Of a DNA stretch of 64,000 bases, positions 41,556 through 52,617 are shown piece by piece (the first letter of the stretch is position 1; each line of letters starts with the position of its first letter). The DNA is taken from the NCBI RefSeq assembly GCF_000004075.3, contig NW_022279512.1, positions 1 to 64,000 of the forward strand. Reading direction: 5' to 3'. The translations under genes were made by a program, and so were the position numbers. The notes below the pieces were generated by a model. The model did no database searches. It had not been told where the DNA came from and saw only the letters and a list, made by a program, of their open reading frames with translations. The DNA is from Cucumis sativus. Its lineage: Eukaryota; Streptophyta; Magnoliopsida; Cucurbitales; Cucurbitaceae.

Positions 41556-42430
41556 TGCGTGTGCGAACATGTTGATTTTTTTAGTGATGAGATTCTTCCA
41601 ATTTTAAAATAATAATTTCGTTATCTTGATGTTTAAGCCATTAATGTTATTTTGAGATAAAAATAGCGAACAAGTTGATATTTTTTAATTTTGAATTCAA
41701 TTAAGGTTATTTTGATACAAAATCTATGTTGAGATTCTCAAATTCTGAAAAATAATAATTTGGTTATTTTGAAATTTAAATTCAATTGGGTTATTTTGAA
41801 ATTAGTAAGATTGAATAAAGTTATTAAAATATTGAATCAATTAGTTGAGTCCCAAGATATTAAAAAAAAAGTTGCAATATGGATTGATGTATATTTTTCA
41901 AGTAAAAATTAATTAAAAGCTGATAAATGACATAAATTAATTACAACGTAGAAACTAAATAATTACAGTTGGAGAAGGTGGATATTTTGTAAAATACCAT
42001 GCACGTGCAAAAAATGTTATTTGCTAAAATTCAAAAGAAAAAATAGTTTTTCCATTTTTTAAAATAACCCATAGAAAAGTTGTTATATCTCTTAGGACAA
42101 AGAGTGTGGATCTACAGGTCCATATTCGACTTATTTTTTGTTGGTAAAATTGCATAAAACCGCATTATATTGAAATAATGACACTCTTAAACCAATATTG
42201 ATAGAAATTATAATTTAATTAATGTTTTTAAGTCAAATGAACATGATTTTTACTCCTAAACATAATTATTGTAATTGTTTTTTAATCTTAATTCATTTAC
42301 ACATCTTTGTGCATATGTGTGTGTGCGCGTGTGCGTGTGGGTGAGTGTGCGTGTACGCTAGCGTGTCCATGTGTGCGCATGTGCACGTGTGTGTGTGTCT
42401 GTGTGTGCTCGTGTGCGCGTGTGCTTGTAT
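41556..42430 (+). repeat. Tandem duplication, copy 1 (AT-rich, ending in a TG tract)
   Basis: Begins CGAACATGTTGATTTTTTTA and contains TTTTAAAATAATAATTTCGT, CTCTTAGGACAAAGAGTGTG and GACTTATTTTTTGTTGGTAA, ending with a TG/CG-rich tract (42303-42425). All these blocks return in order at 42431-42731 and 44822-45990. No gene was seen. Confidence 0.85.
42303..42425 (+). repeat. TG/CG-rich simple sequence, short copy
   Basis: About 120 bp of alternating purine-pyrimidine sequence (GTGTGTGTGCGCGTGTGCGT and the like). It corresponds to the much longer tract at 45166-45990 in copy 2 of the duplication. Confidence 0.9.
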
Positions 42431-42731
42431 ACGAACAAGTTGATATTTCTTAATGTTGAGTTTCTTTCAATTTTAAAATAATAATTTAATTATCTTGATA
42501 TTCAAGTCATTAATATTATTTTGAGATAAATATATCGAACAAGTTGATATTTTTTAATTTTGAAATTCAATTAAGGTTATTTTGATACAAAATCTATCGT
42601 TGAGATTCTCAAATACTATTAAATTATAATTTTGTTATTTTGAAATTCAAATTCAATTTGGTTATTTTGAAGTTAGTAAGATTGAATAAAATTATTAAAA
42701 TGTTGATTCTCAAATTATATAAATTTGGTTA

Positions 42732-44821
42732 CACTAGAAGAAATTTGCCATTCAATATCGGTTTAAAATCGACATTAATGATCTTTGGTGTCAGTTCGGA
42801 ACGACATTAATGATCTTTGGTGTCAGTTCGGAACTGACATCTATGCTAGCGTTATTAAAGGCCTTTAATGTCGTTTTTGCTTTGATGTCGGTTTAAAAAC
42901 GATATCAAATGCATCAGTAATGTCGGTATGGTCATTGATGTTGGTTTAAAACCGACATTTTTTATGGTGCTATTGTTGACCTTTAGTGTCGGTTTGCCTT
43001 TGATATCGTTTTTAAACCGACATTAAAGTCTTGTTTTTTGGATCTATTTTTACAAAAAAATATATATAATTATTGCATTATTGTTCATTTTTTATAAACT
43101 GACATTAGATACGTGTAAATAAATATTTTTTTCTCACACCAACAAATCAATAAAATTAATATTATTTTAGGAACTACAATATTTTTCTTTTACATTTGTA
43201 TATAGAAAATGAAATCTTAATATTGCGTTTGTATATACATTCTATAATAATACATGAAACTAGATCCTAATACAAGACTTAAATAAGAAACCTTAAACGC
43301 TTTCACAATCTTCAACTTCAACAATTGCTTCCATCTACTTAGCTTAGCTTGGCTGGCTATCTAAGACCAAAATATACTTTACAACCTGGGGAAGATTAAA
43401 TCTAGAATTTGCAAAATTAGTACATATTATTTAAAATCAAACTAAACAGACTGCAATCTAAATGTGGAAAATTAAAAATTACCACAAAGTTTCAGTAGAG
43501 TAAATAATGTAGCAGCAACAAAGAAGACAATTGAAATGGCAACCCAAAAGTGCTGCAAAAATAAAGAAGAAAATAAGCTTTGATCAAACAACTCATTAAG
43601 AAGAAGAAAATAACCTAATTTGGTTCTTCAAAGATCTATAAGAAAAAGAGGAATACAACTAAAGAATAATTATACCATCCTCGACTCTTAGTTCAAAGCA
43701 AATTTTGAATGTTCAATTTAGCAATGCTAGTCTATAGGCTTCTTACTCTTAATTGTATAAATTTACCCATCAATAGCAACATTGTTTTTATAGAGAAAGT
43801 TAAACAATGGAGATGATAAATAATCTTACAAACTCCTATTGGATCGTTTTTCTTTTCAAATGAAAATAGTTAATTTATTTCATTTATGGAAGGTGAAAAT
43901 CTCAAATATATAGTAAAAGAACATGGAATATAAGGAAGCCCATAAAAAGAAGAGACTCCACTAGCTAGGTATTGATCAAAGATAAATATATGGATAAATA
44001 GATGCAACCTACAAATATATCAAAACAGACTAATACTCAAACTAAACTAAAGAAAACAAAAACATTTACTACTAAAAGATAAAATAAAACACAATTCAAA
44101 ACAATTAATTACCAAGATTGATCTCAATCGAAAACCAAAACGCATTACATTATGAAGATATTGTGCTTCACATAACACTCCAAATAGCTATACCAAAATT
44201 ACTTACTCTACATTTTCCATTTTGGCAAATCCACCTACAAGAATGGTAGTTACCAAGCTCATTTCTATGTCTTCTCTTCTTTCATTTTTCTAACAAAAGA
44301 TAGTATGAATAAGGCTGCACATTTGAAAAAATAAAGACAATTAATAATCAATAATGCTACCTAGCAGTCACAAGTTAACAATCAAATGAAGAAACCCAAG
44401 GATTTTTGCAGCGGAAGCACGATGAAGATTGGTTGCCGTTCGCGATCTAGGGTCACAGATTGAGAAGAGAAGAAAATTAGAAACCAACTTGGAGAGAAAG
44501 AAAAGAAAAATTGATAGGGAAAGAGTAGAGTAAGAAAGAGAAAAGTAAGAAAGAGTAAAGTAAAGAGAAAAGTAAGAAAGAGAGGAAAATTTTAGTTTTT
44601 AAAACCTAACAATTTTTTAAAAAGAAATTAAAAATGAGGGGTCATTAATGTCAGTGTTTACAAAATACAAAAAATTAAAAAAATAAAATCATTAATGTCG
44701 ATTTAAAAACGACATTAAACCCTTATCATTAATGTCGGTTTGATCCACCTTTTCAAAAACGACAATAAAGACAATTTTTCATTTTTTTCACCTGACACTA
44801 CAACCCAGATTTGTTGTAGTG
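42732..44821. mobile_element. Non-autonomous CACTA transposon, 2.1 kb
   Basis: Left end CACTAGAAGAAATTTG, right end CAGATTTGTTGTAGTG, so imperfect terminal inverted repeats. The 3-bp duplication TTA lies at 42729-42731 and 44822-44824. Both subterminal regions carry inverted and direct copies of TGTCGGTTTAAAACCGACAT (about 42760-43025 and 44640-44775), the usual transposase-binding pattern. No transposase frame is present; the interior is AT-rich non-coding sequence. It must depend on an autonomous element elsewhere. Confidence 0.88.
42778..42840 (+). repeat. 32-bp direct repeat in the CACTA subterminal region
   Basis: CGACATTAATGATCTTTGGT plus GTCAGTTCGGAA occurs twice in a row, each containing part of the CGACATTA subterminal motif. 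Confidence 0.85.
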
Positions 44822-45165
44822 TTATTATGGGTTGATGTATCTTTTTCAGATAAAAAATCCTATTTGCTAAAATTCAAAAGAAAAAGTTGTTTTGTCATTT
44901 TTTAAAATGGCCCATAAAAACGTTATTATATCTCTTATGACAAAGAGTGTGGATTTACTAGTCCATATTTGACTTGTTTTTTGTTGGTAAAATTGGATAA
45001 GATCGCATTATATTGATATAATTACACTAATGACACTCTTAAATCAATATTAATAGAAATTATAATTTAATTAATGTTATTAAGTTAAATGAATATAGTT
45101 TAAAAGTCATTCTCAACACAATTAATGTAATTGTTTTTTAAATTTAATTCATTTTCACATCTTTG

Positions 45166-45990
45166 TGCATATGTACGTGTGTGCGTGTGTGTGCGCATAT
45201 GTGCGAGTGCACGTTTGCCCGTGTGGGTTGATGTGCGTGTGCGTATGTGTGTGTGCTTGTGTGCATGTGTGTATGTGTGTGTAGATGTGTGTGCATGCGC
45301 ATGTGCGCATGTATGTGGGTGTGTACGTATGCGTGTGCGCGTGCGTGTGCTTGTGTGTGCGTGTGAAAGTGTGGGTGTGTGTGTGCTCGTGTGTGTTAGT
45401 GCGTATGTGTCCGTGTGCATGAGTGTGCATGTGCGTGTGCGTGCATGTGTGTGGGTGTGTGTGGCATGTGTGCAAGTGCGCATATGTTTGTGTGGGTGGG
45501 TGTGCGTATGTTCGTACATGTATGTGTGTGTGTGTGCGCGTGCGTGTCTGGATGTGTGTGTGCGTTCATGCGTGTGTTCGTGTGCGTGCATGCGCATGGG
45601 CGTGCTTGTGTGTGGATGTATGCATGTGCGTGTGCGAGTGCACGTGTGCCAATGTGGGTGGGTGTACGTGTGCTTGTGTGTATGAGTGCACATGTGCCCG
45701 TGTGGGTGCGCGTGCGTGCATGTGTGTCGGTGCGTGTGTGCAAGTGCGCATGTGAGCGTGTGTGTGCATGTGCATGTGAGCGCGCGTGTGTGCATGCGCA
45801 TTTGTGCGCGTGTGTGTGCTTGTACGCGCATGTGCCCGTGTAGGTGGGTGTGCGTGTGTGTGAGTGCGCATGTGCCCGTATGGATGGACGTGCGTGTTTG
45901 CGTGCATGTGTCTGTGGATGTGTGCATGCGTTCATGCGTGTGTTCGTGTGTGTGCACGTGTGTGTGTGGGTGTGTGCGTGTGCGTGTGCA
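45166..45990 (+). repeat. TG/CG-rich alternating purine-pyrimidine tract, about 825 bp
   Basis: Almost pure mixture of TGTG, TGCG, CATG and GTAT dinucleotide runs. It opens long frames on both strands (His/Thr-rich up to 285 codons on the minus strand, Cys/Val-rich on the plus strand), which are artefacts of the repeat. Such sequence can adopt Z-DNA. It is the expanded version of the tract at 42303-42425. Confidence 0.93.
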
Positions 45991-46009
45991 AGAAAAGGAA
46001 AAAACAATG

Positions 46010-47930
46010 ATTATTTTGATGATGCTACTCGAGATTGTGTCTCTCGAATCGTAAGTTTGCTTGCGATTTACTTATATACAATATTTAATCTTTTGTTAAC
46101 TTAGTTAATGATGAATACTTGTATTGTTCTATGAGATGCATTAGCTGAAACACATAGAGATGAGGACATATTGACTGAGTCATTGGGCTCTAAAGAGCAT
46201 GGTGGACGTGTACGTGGCATGGATGGTTTTGTCTCTCAATCACTATATTTCAAGACAGTGAAAGGGAAAGAGAAAATTGCAAGTTCTCAAGTTGTAGAAG
46301 ATGACTCAAAAAGCAAAAGTTAGAAAAAGGGTCATAATCACTTGAGATCGTCCATCAGAAGTGTTAACATAGATCTCTATGCCGATGAGGATTTGGGCAA
46401 CACACCTATGAACGAAGAAGTGAAGGTTATTAACTTTGTTGTCACTTTTAAAATTTTAATGTTTATAGGATAAATTGTTCTTAATGATGCTTTTAATACT
46501 TGTAAAGTAAACACCGTGCAAATTGGCTATAGGAACAATTAATAATATTGTTGCAATAGCAACCGTACTTGATGATAGCAATGGTGGTCCCAATGTTAAA
46601 ATCTTGGTGGACTTGCTCATAGGAGGAGATTGTAGTTTACCTATTCCAGTGAAGGGCAAGATAGAGACTTTAAATCAAGCATTAGGTAATATTGTTGAAT
46701 GACCTCGTTGACTTGTTTATGTGCTATTGAAGCTTTGATATTTATTTGTGATTGTATTTTAGGTTTTGATATTATTTTGTTTGTGCTTGGAGCATTCAAC
46801 CCCAAAGGATGTTCTGTATTCTTCAAATTACATAAATGTTAATGGAACCATTAAGCTCTTATATGGACATGTCGTGAACAATATGAAGGATGTAGATATG
46901 GTTCGCATCCTAATGAACGAGCTAATATTCGGTAAAAACAAATTCATTTATTTAGCTCGTTAGGACTTGCTCCATTATTGCGGCATGGTAGAAATAGGCT
47001 ATATGTGCATCCTAGCATACATTACGTAAGTAAACATCTTTTACTCATCTTTATGTCCAATACTATAGCTATAGTTATTTTGTTCCTTTTTAACTAAGGT
47101 TGCTTTTACTTAGATATCTTTGGGATGAATGTGATTGTGGAAGCAAGTTTTTTGTTATGACCAAGCAAAAATAACATCACATATCAAGGATCGTGATCTC
47201 CGATCCAGAAATTTTGCCAACCAGTTAGAAGCCACCTTGGAACAAATAGTTCTAATTCCGTATAATACTGGGTAAATAAATAAGATTAACACATTATTAT
47301 GTTTTTCATTGAGGTTAAATGTATACTCACATTGAAGATGTTTATTGTAGTTTTCATTGGATGTTGCATGTCATCGATCTTCGAGAGAACTGTGTTTATG
47401 TTTTGGACTCTCTTCAAAGTAAAGTTAACGAAGACATCCATGGAGTCATAAATGTGACTTATGATTTACTTCTTATTTGACTTCATTGTCTTCTAATTCT
47501 AATGTTTCCAAATGTATAGAGGATTAAAAACATGGCAAGCTAAGCATGATTTACAACATTATCGGTCAAATCCGAAATGGAAACCTATAAAGGTAATTTG
47601 CATTGACACATAATTATTTTCAATGAAACATAAGAATAATTTGTATGTAATTTATATACATGCGTGTCCTCGTCAATTGGATTCGGTTGGGTGTGGGTAT
47701 TATGTCCAAAAGTATATACATGAAATCGTGCATATTTCTAGTACTCCCATCACTAGCCTTGTAAGTTTCTACTTTCACTTTTTATATGTTACAAATTACA
47801 TAAATTATCTAAACTTATTCTTTTCATACCTTTCTTTTTACGTAGTTTAATACAAAAAAGTGCATATACGCAAGAGGAGATTGACGAGATTCGAACAAAA
47901 TATGCAAGCTTTGTTAGCCGATTTGTGTAA
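46010..47930 (+). pseudogene. CACTA-type transposon protein with Ulp1-like cysteine protease domain
   Basis: A run of exons with consistent splice sites. 46135-46426: ILTESLGSKEHGGRVRGMDG then FVSQSLYFKTVKGKEK, with an in-frame TAG at 46321. 46511-46685: PCKLAIGTINNIVAIATVLD, VKILVDLLIGGDCSLPIPVK. 46763-46931: LYSSNYINVNGTIKLLYGHV. About 47116-47270: SRNFANQLEATLEQIVLIPY. 47352-47451: HWMLHVIDLRENCVYVLDSL. 47519-47592: LKTWQAKHDLQHYRSNPKWK. To 47760: CPRQLDSVGCGYYVQKYIHE. 47847-47930: EEIDEIRTKYASF. HW, the following Asp, the Gln of CPRQ and the Cys of GCGYYV form the C48 (Ulp1/SENP) catalytic set. Proteins combining EHGGRVRG with a Ulp1 domain are typical second proteins of plant CACTA transposons. 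The premature TAG and missing start suggest a relic. Confidence 0.75.
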
Positions 47931-48600
47931 GCTTTTACACTTTTTTTGTAGTATATAAGTTACTAGTACTAATACTAATTGTTTTAATATATAAGCTACG
48001 AGATTCTAGTACTACTTGTTGTACATACTTTAATTTTGAGGTTTTCTGCTTGTAGTAGTTTATGAATAAGTGTTGTATTGTAGTGTTTTAGGTGTTGACT
48101 TTAGAGTGTATTTGTTGTTCATTTAAATGTGATTTAAATGAAATATTAATTAAATGTGATTTAAATAATTATTATATATATTAACTAATTATTTTAGTGT
48201 TAATCAAATTTAAGTGGAATTTTCAAATATACTAATTAAATTGAAACTAATTAGCATAATAATTAAATTCTCTATAGCACATTTGAGTCTTTTTGTAAAT
48301 AGTTTCAATTTTTTGCTATATTTTGTAAATAGTTTTAACTTTTTTGCTATTTGTGATCATTAATTTAAATTAAGATAATAACTTCCATATGTGGGTGTTA
48401 TTTAGAGAATGTGGGATGCTCCCGTATTCCTATATCCAAGTGGCGGTGATTTCCAATTAAATATTAATTAGATTAATTTAAGAGTAATTTACATAAATGT
48501 AGAAAAATCCAAAATATTTATGGTTCGTATAACAAAATAAGAAAAGTCCATGATGCGAGATTATTTTTTCACAAATTCCATAGACGTCCTTGCGATTTAT
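47931..48600. other. AT-rich non-coding sequence
   Basis: Follows the end of the Ulp1-like exons. No gene or recognisable element end was seen. TTTTTGCTATATTTTGTAAATAG and TTTTTGCTATTTGTGATC show a small local duplication near 48300-48355. Confidence 0.45.
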
Positions 48601-48930
48601 ATCTTCGTTGTGATTTATTAATAACGGGTCATCTCGATGCAATTAAGGTCGAGATCGAATAACTAAAGGCAAAAAAATTTCATTTCGGAGCATCTCAATG
48701 TAATGTATGCCCAAGATTAAATAAAATAAAGACAGAATTCTTTCATCCCGAGCCATTTCAGTGCAATTAAGGCCTGAGATCGAATAACTAAAGGCAGAAG
48801 TCTTTCATAATGTAGCATCTTAGGACAATGTATGCTCGAGACTGAATAAAATAAAGGTAAATTTGTTTCATCCCAGGCCATCTCTCGGTGCAATTAAGGT
48901 TCAAGATCGAATAACTAAAGATAGAAGTCG
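48601..48930 (+). repeat. Tandem repeat of about 126 bp, nearly three copies
   Basis: The block CATCTCGATGCAATTAAGGT, GAGATCGAATAACTAAAGGC and ATAAAATAAAGACAGAA recurs near 48632, 48758 and 48885. Copies differ by about ten percent. Confidence 0.8.
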
Positions 48931-49892
48931 ATCGCTCCGGTTATTGAGGTGTTGTTTCTCTTCAACAATCAGGACTTAGTGTTAGTAAATGGTGAATGAA
49001 AATTATACTCAATCTAGGCGATATATCACTAAGCATGTTAACTGCATGTGAATTGCTCACTAGACCTTCATATCGTGTGGCAACTAAGTCCTCTTGAGTA
49101 CAAGTTTTCTTACTACTTGTCCAAGTGCAAGTGAAATGGTAGGTTTACCGGGGTGATCCCGGGTCGAACATAAGGAATTGATTCAAGATATTAATTTTAG
49201 GTATTACTTATCATCTAGGCAGTATAAAAGAATTAAAGAATAACGAATGGTATAAAAGAAATACAAGAACAAACTACCACTAGATATCTACGCTTAGAGA
49301 TTCTATAAAAGGGAATATGGATGACAAAATAGAAATGGGAACTAACTTGTATGCAAGAAAGAGCAAAGGAATGTCTTTGTGTTATAATGCGATTAAGTAA
49401 CACGAAAACTTTAATAGGATATATCTCGCTCAACTAACTTATAATTAAGAAGTGCTCCTCTCAGAGTCATTAAACGTCACATATGGTCACCTCTCAGAAT
49501 CCATATGATTAAGTGTGCTTAGGAGAGATATATCTAGAAGATTTCACTTATAAAACGTATAGAGCATCGCAATTAAGGACAACAACCTCTCGGTGCCTAA
49601 TGTTCACACTTTTTCATCTCTCGGTATACAAATGATGGAAGTTATCTCACTAAGGTGGAGTTCGTCGTGAAAACTCCCCCTTGCACGTATTAGCCTTATC
49701 CTTGCTACTTGCCCTCTCGAGTAGTTGGCGATTGACGTTGGCTAAGCGATGAGCATAGCCTAACTAATGCGACGAGAATTATAAACTGAACTTCTTATCA
49801 ATAACTTATCGCTAAATTAAACTACTAATAACACATTGACAAGTGAAAAGTAAAGAGGTGTTGAATTGAAAAGGTATAAACATGTAATATAT
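48931..49892. other. Probable retrotransposon untranslated sequence, unassigned
   Basis: No coding sequence. The stretch carries TACCGGGGTGATCCCGGGTC at about 49147 and alternating phrases such as CCTCTCAGAATCC and CATCTCTCGG, of the kind seen in untranslated parts of large plant gypsy elements. This is an impression only. It ends where the 105-bp satellite begins. Confidence 0.3.
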
Positions 49893-50540
49893 AAAAGAAC
49901 CAAGCGCATTTTGACCCAACTTGCTTAACTTTTCTACTTCCAACGGGCTATTGTTGCTTCGGCCAAGAGTGAAGAGTTCCCTACGAAAATTTTAATCCTG
50001 AAGGAACTCGATGCATTCTAACCTAATTGGCTTAACTCTTCGACTTTCTACGAACTATTTTTGCTTCCCCCAAGACTTAAAAGTTCCCTACGCAAGTATT
50101 GATCCCGAAGGAACCCATCCCATTCTGATCTAATCGCTTCAACTCACCTACTTTCTTCAGAAAATTGTTGCTTTCGCCAAGAGTGAAGAGTTCCCTACGC
50201 AAATACTAATATGGAAGGAACCCGATGCATTCCGACCTAACCACCTTATCTTTCCTACTTTCTACGTGTTATTGTGGCTTCGGTCGAGAGTGAAGAGTTT
50301 CCTACGAAAGTTTGATTCTGAAGGAACCCGATGCATTATGACTTAATAGGCTTAACTCTCCTACTTTCTACCAGCTATTGTGGCTTCGACCGTGAGTGAA
50401 AAGTTTTGATGCAAGTTTTGATCCCAAGCGAACCCAACGCATTCTAACCTAACAAGCTTAACTCTCCTACTTTCTACGGGCTATTGTAGCTTCAGGCAAG
50501 AGTGAAGAGTTCTCTACACAAGTTCTCTACTTTTTATGGG
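49893..50540 (+). repeat. Second block of the 105-bp satellite, about six copies
   Basis: CTTAACT landmarks near 49923, 50030, 50139, 50244, 50350 and 50457 give a unit of 105-109 bp. Copies correspond one to one with those at 34771-35440, including unusual variants (CCAAGCGAACCC here, CCAAACGAACCC there), so it is a copy of that array's end rather than an independent array. Confidence 0.9.
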
Positions 50541-51152
50541 CTTTTTATTATAAGTGTAAAAAAATAGGTGTATGAATTGGATTGATGAACATTTTTTTGA
50601 ATTTTTTTTAAGCTTAAATGGATACTTATGGAACTTTCAATAATTCATCAATATTTTTTAAACAAAACTTTTCAATAGTTGATGATTATTTTTTAAACAA
50701 AACTTTAGCAACTTTCATTTAAAACCAAAGACAATGGTATTTTTGAACCGTTTTCGAAAGTTTAAGGGCATCTTTCAACTTTTAAAAGGAGACTTTTTTT
50801 ACACAAACCACTAGGGGTATTCTAACACTGACAACACTAACAACCCAGACTACCCATCCCAAATTTCGAGTATTATTACAAAATATGTTTTTTAACTTAT
50901 GGATATGTTGAATTTTGATATTATGAAATTTTAGTAATTGATATGTGTTGTAAACAAATTTAAGTATTTAAGTTAATCAAGAATACACTCCATTTACAAG
51001 GAGTCCAAGTAGATATTAGTTGTGTTTGAAAAATTATGAAAAAAAATCCTATTTTTAAAAAAAGTACAATCTAGTGAAATGTTACATAAACTTCGCAACA
51101 TAGTTAATAAGATAACACAATATTACAAGATTTTGTTTACACATATACATAC
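50541..51152 (+). repeat. Duplicated flank of the 105-bp satellite
   Basis: Same sequence as 35441-36045, with small differences such as loss of one ACTAACAAC unit near 50835. Ends near TTTTGTTTACACATATACAT, after which the two copies diverge. Confidence 0.88.
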
Positions 51153-51754
51153 ATATACTGGTGGTTAAAGTAAGATTAGATTTGAATGTAAATTTAACCG
51201 AAAGTTATGCCATTCAACTAGAGTAATAAAATAACTAAAGAGCCTCAATAAATTACAACAAATGTGATGGTACTTTGACACCGGAAGCTCAACCATTTGA
51301 AGGAAAGTTCCAAACAATGGATAAAAGGAAGCATACTAAAACACAAGTAAAACAAGAGGATTATTTTTATTGTCTTCCATTATCTGAGAGTGGAATGCAA
51401 ACAAAACAATGCAAAAGCACCATTCAAGACATCTGACTAATTTATACAAAGTGTAAATAAGACACCAATACAATGTTGAACATTCTCCAAAACAAGATGC
51501 AACATACACATCATTCATTTGGCTATTCAACGGGAATATGTCACGTTTTTTGCCATAATTATTCTTGTTTCATGTTTGCCCACGATGGCAGGACAAGACT
51601 TTCAGGTAAAGCAAATCTTGGTTTTCCACTGTCAAAAGGCCTTGGCTGCTTGCAGGTAATACTTAGTTTTCCATTTTCAACCTTAAGGTTGCACTTTATG
51701 TTTAAATTGTCCATCCGAACATCCTTTTCTTTTTCTTTTTCTTCTTTCCTTCGG

Positions 51755-52617
51755 GTAATAAACAATAGTGACCTTGAAGAATTAAGAGAATTGGGGTTTG
51801 GCACCTTTGGCACTTTTTATCATGGAAAATGGAGGGGAACTAATGTTGCTTGAAAATGAGTCGATGATAGGTGTTTTGTTGGGAAGCCTTCTAAACAAGA
51901 TCGCAAGGTTGTTCATTTTAAGTAATTGGCTTTTCTTTTCTTTTGTTATTCATGTATTTTCTTTTTGTTCATTGACTCAGATCCTTTTTATTGTTTTATA
52001 CTGTACCAATGAGCAGATTTTTAGAATGAAGCAATTAAGTTTGCTGATTTGCACCACCCAAATGTGGTACTTTTTATGGTGTCGTGCATGATGGGCTTGG
52101 GAGATCTATGGCCACAATAACAGAACATATGGCCAATGGTTCGCTCATAAGTGCTTTGTTGAAGAATGAAAAGTAACAATTGTTCTCATTTGTTTGCTGT
52201 TTAATTGGCTATTCTTTTCTTTTGTTATTTGTGTATTTTTCTTTTTGTTCCTTGACTCAAGTCCTTTTTATTGTTTTATATTGTACCAGTGAGAAGATTT
52301 TTAGAAGTAACAGAATTTATGGCTAATGGTTCGCTCATAAATGCTTTGTTGAAGAATGAAAAGTAACAATTGTTCTCACTTTTCATATGTTTAATTTAAT
52401 TTGTTAGAAGTTAGTTGCAGTATAATGTATCTTCACCCTTATATTAAGCATAAAATACAATTGATGCAGGAGTCGTGAAAAGCGGAAGCACCTCTTGATT
52501 GCTATGAATGCGGCTTTTGGAATGGAACACCTACACAAAAAGAATATTGTGCACTTTGATTTGAAAAGTGATAATCTACTGGTCAATCTTCGAGATCCTC
52601 ATCACTCAATATCCAAG
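51755..52617 (+). pseudogene. RAF-like (PB1-RAF type) protein kinase fragment, broken
   Basis: Exon remnants of a plant RAF-like MAPKKK. 51755-51903: [20 protein letters not shown] then [10 protein letters not shown] (glycine-rich loop, with Phe for Val in GTFGTVY), a TGA, and VDDRCFVGKPSKQDRK. 52021-52170: EAIKFADLHHPNVVLF, then with a frameshift YGVVHDGLGRSMATITEHMA and NGSLISALLKNEK. 52470-52617: [20 protein letters not shown] then [19 protein letters not shown], the catalytic loop, with proper AG/GT borders. The family's active sequence is HxDLKxxN, so the catalytic Asp is retained here. The stop, frameshift and internal duplication (52190-52370), plus loss of everything after the catalytic loop and of the N-terminal PB1 region, make it dead. 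Confidence 0.82.
52190..52375 (+). repeat. Internal duplication in the kinase pseudogene
   Basis: Intron and exon sequence at about 51920-52175 is repeated here: TTAATTGGCTATTCTTTTCT, TTTATTGTTTTATATTGTAC, GAGAAGATTTTTAGAAG and the exon end ATGGCTAATGGTTCGCTCAT. The repeat lacks most of the exon (the DLHHPNVV part). Copies differ by about eight percent. Confidence 0.85.

Larger units (their letters stand above)
42431..45165 (+). repeat. Tandem duplication, copy 2, split by the CACTA element
   Basis: 42431-42731 matches the first third of copy 1 (CGAACAAGTTGATATTTCTT). After the CACTA element, 44822-45165 matches the last third (ATGGGTTGATGTATC, ATCTCTTATGACAAAGAGTG). About 100-150 bp present in copy 1 have no counterpart here. 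Confidence 0.8.

Noticed and set aside
45100..46054. Several long open frames (up to 285 codons) in the TG/CG tract encoding His/Thr-rich or Cys/Val-rich proteins
   Set aside because: They exist on both strands and in several frames because the dinucleotide repeat contains few stop codons; composition is repetitive and no domain is recognisable.
51559..51813. Minus-strand frame with [20 protein letters not shown] and [12 protein letters not shown]
   Set aside because: It looks somewhat protein-like, but it overlaps the kinase exon antisense, has no recognised family and no splice evidence; kept only as a possibility.
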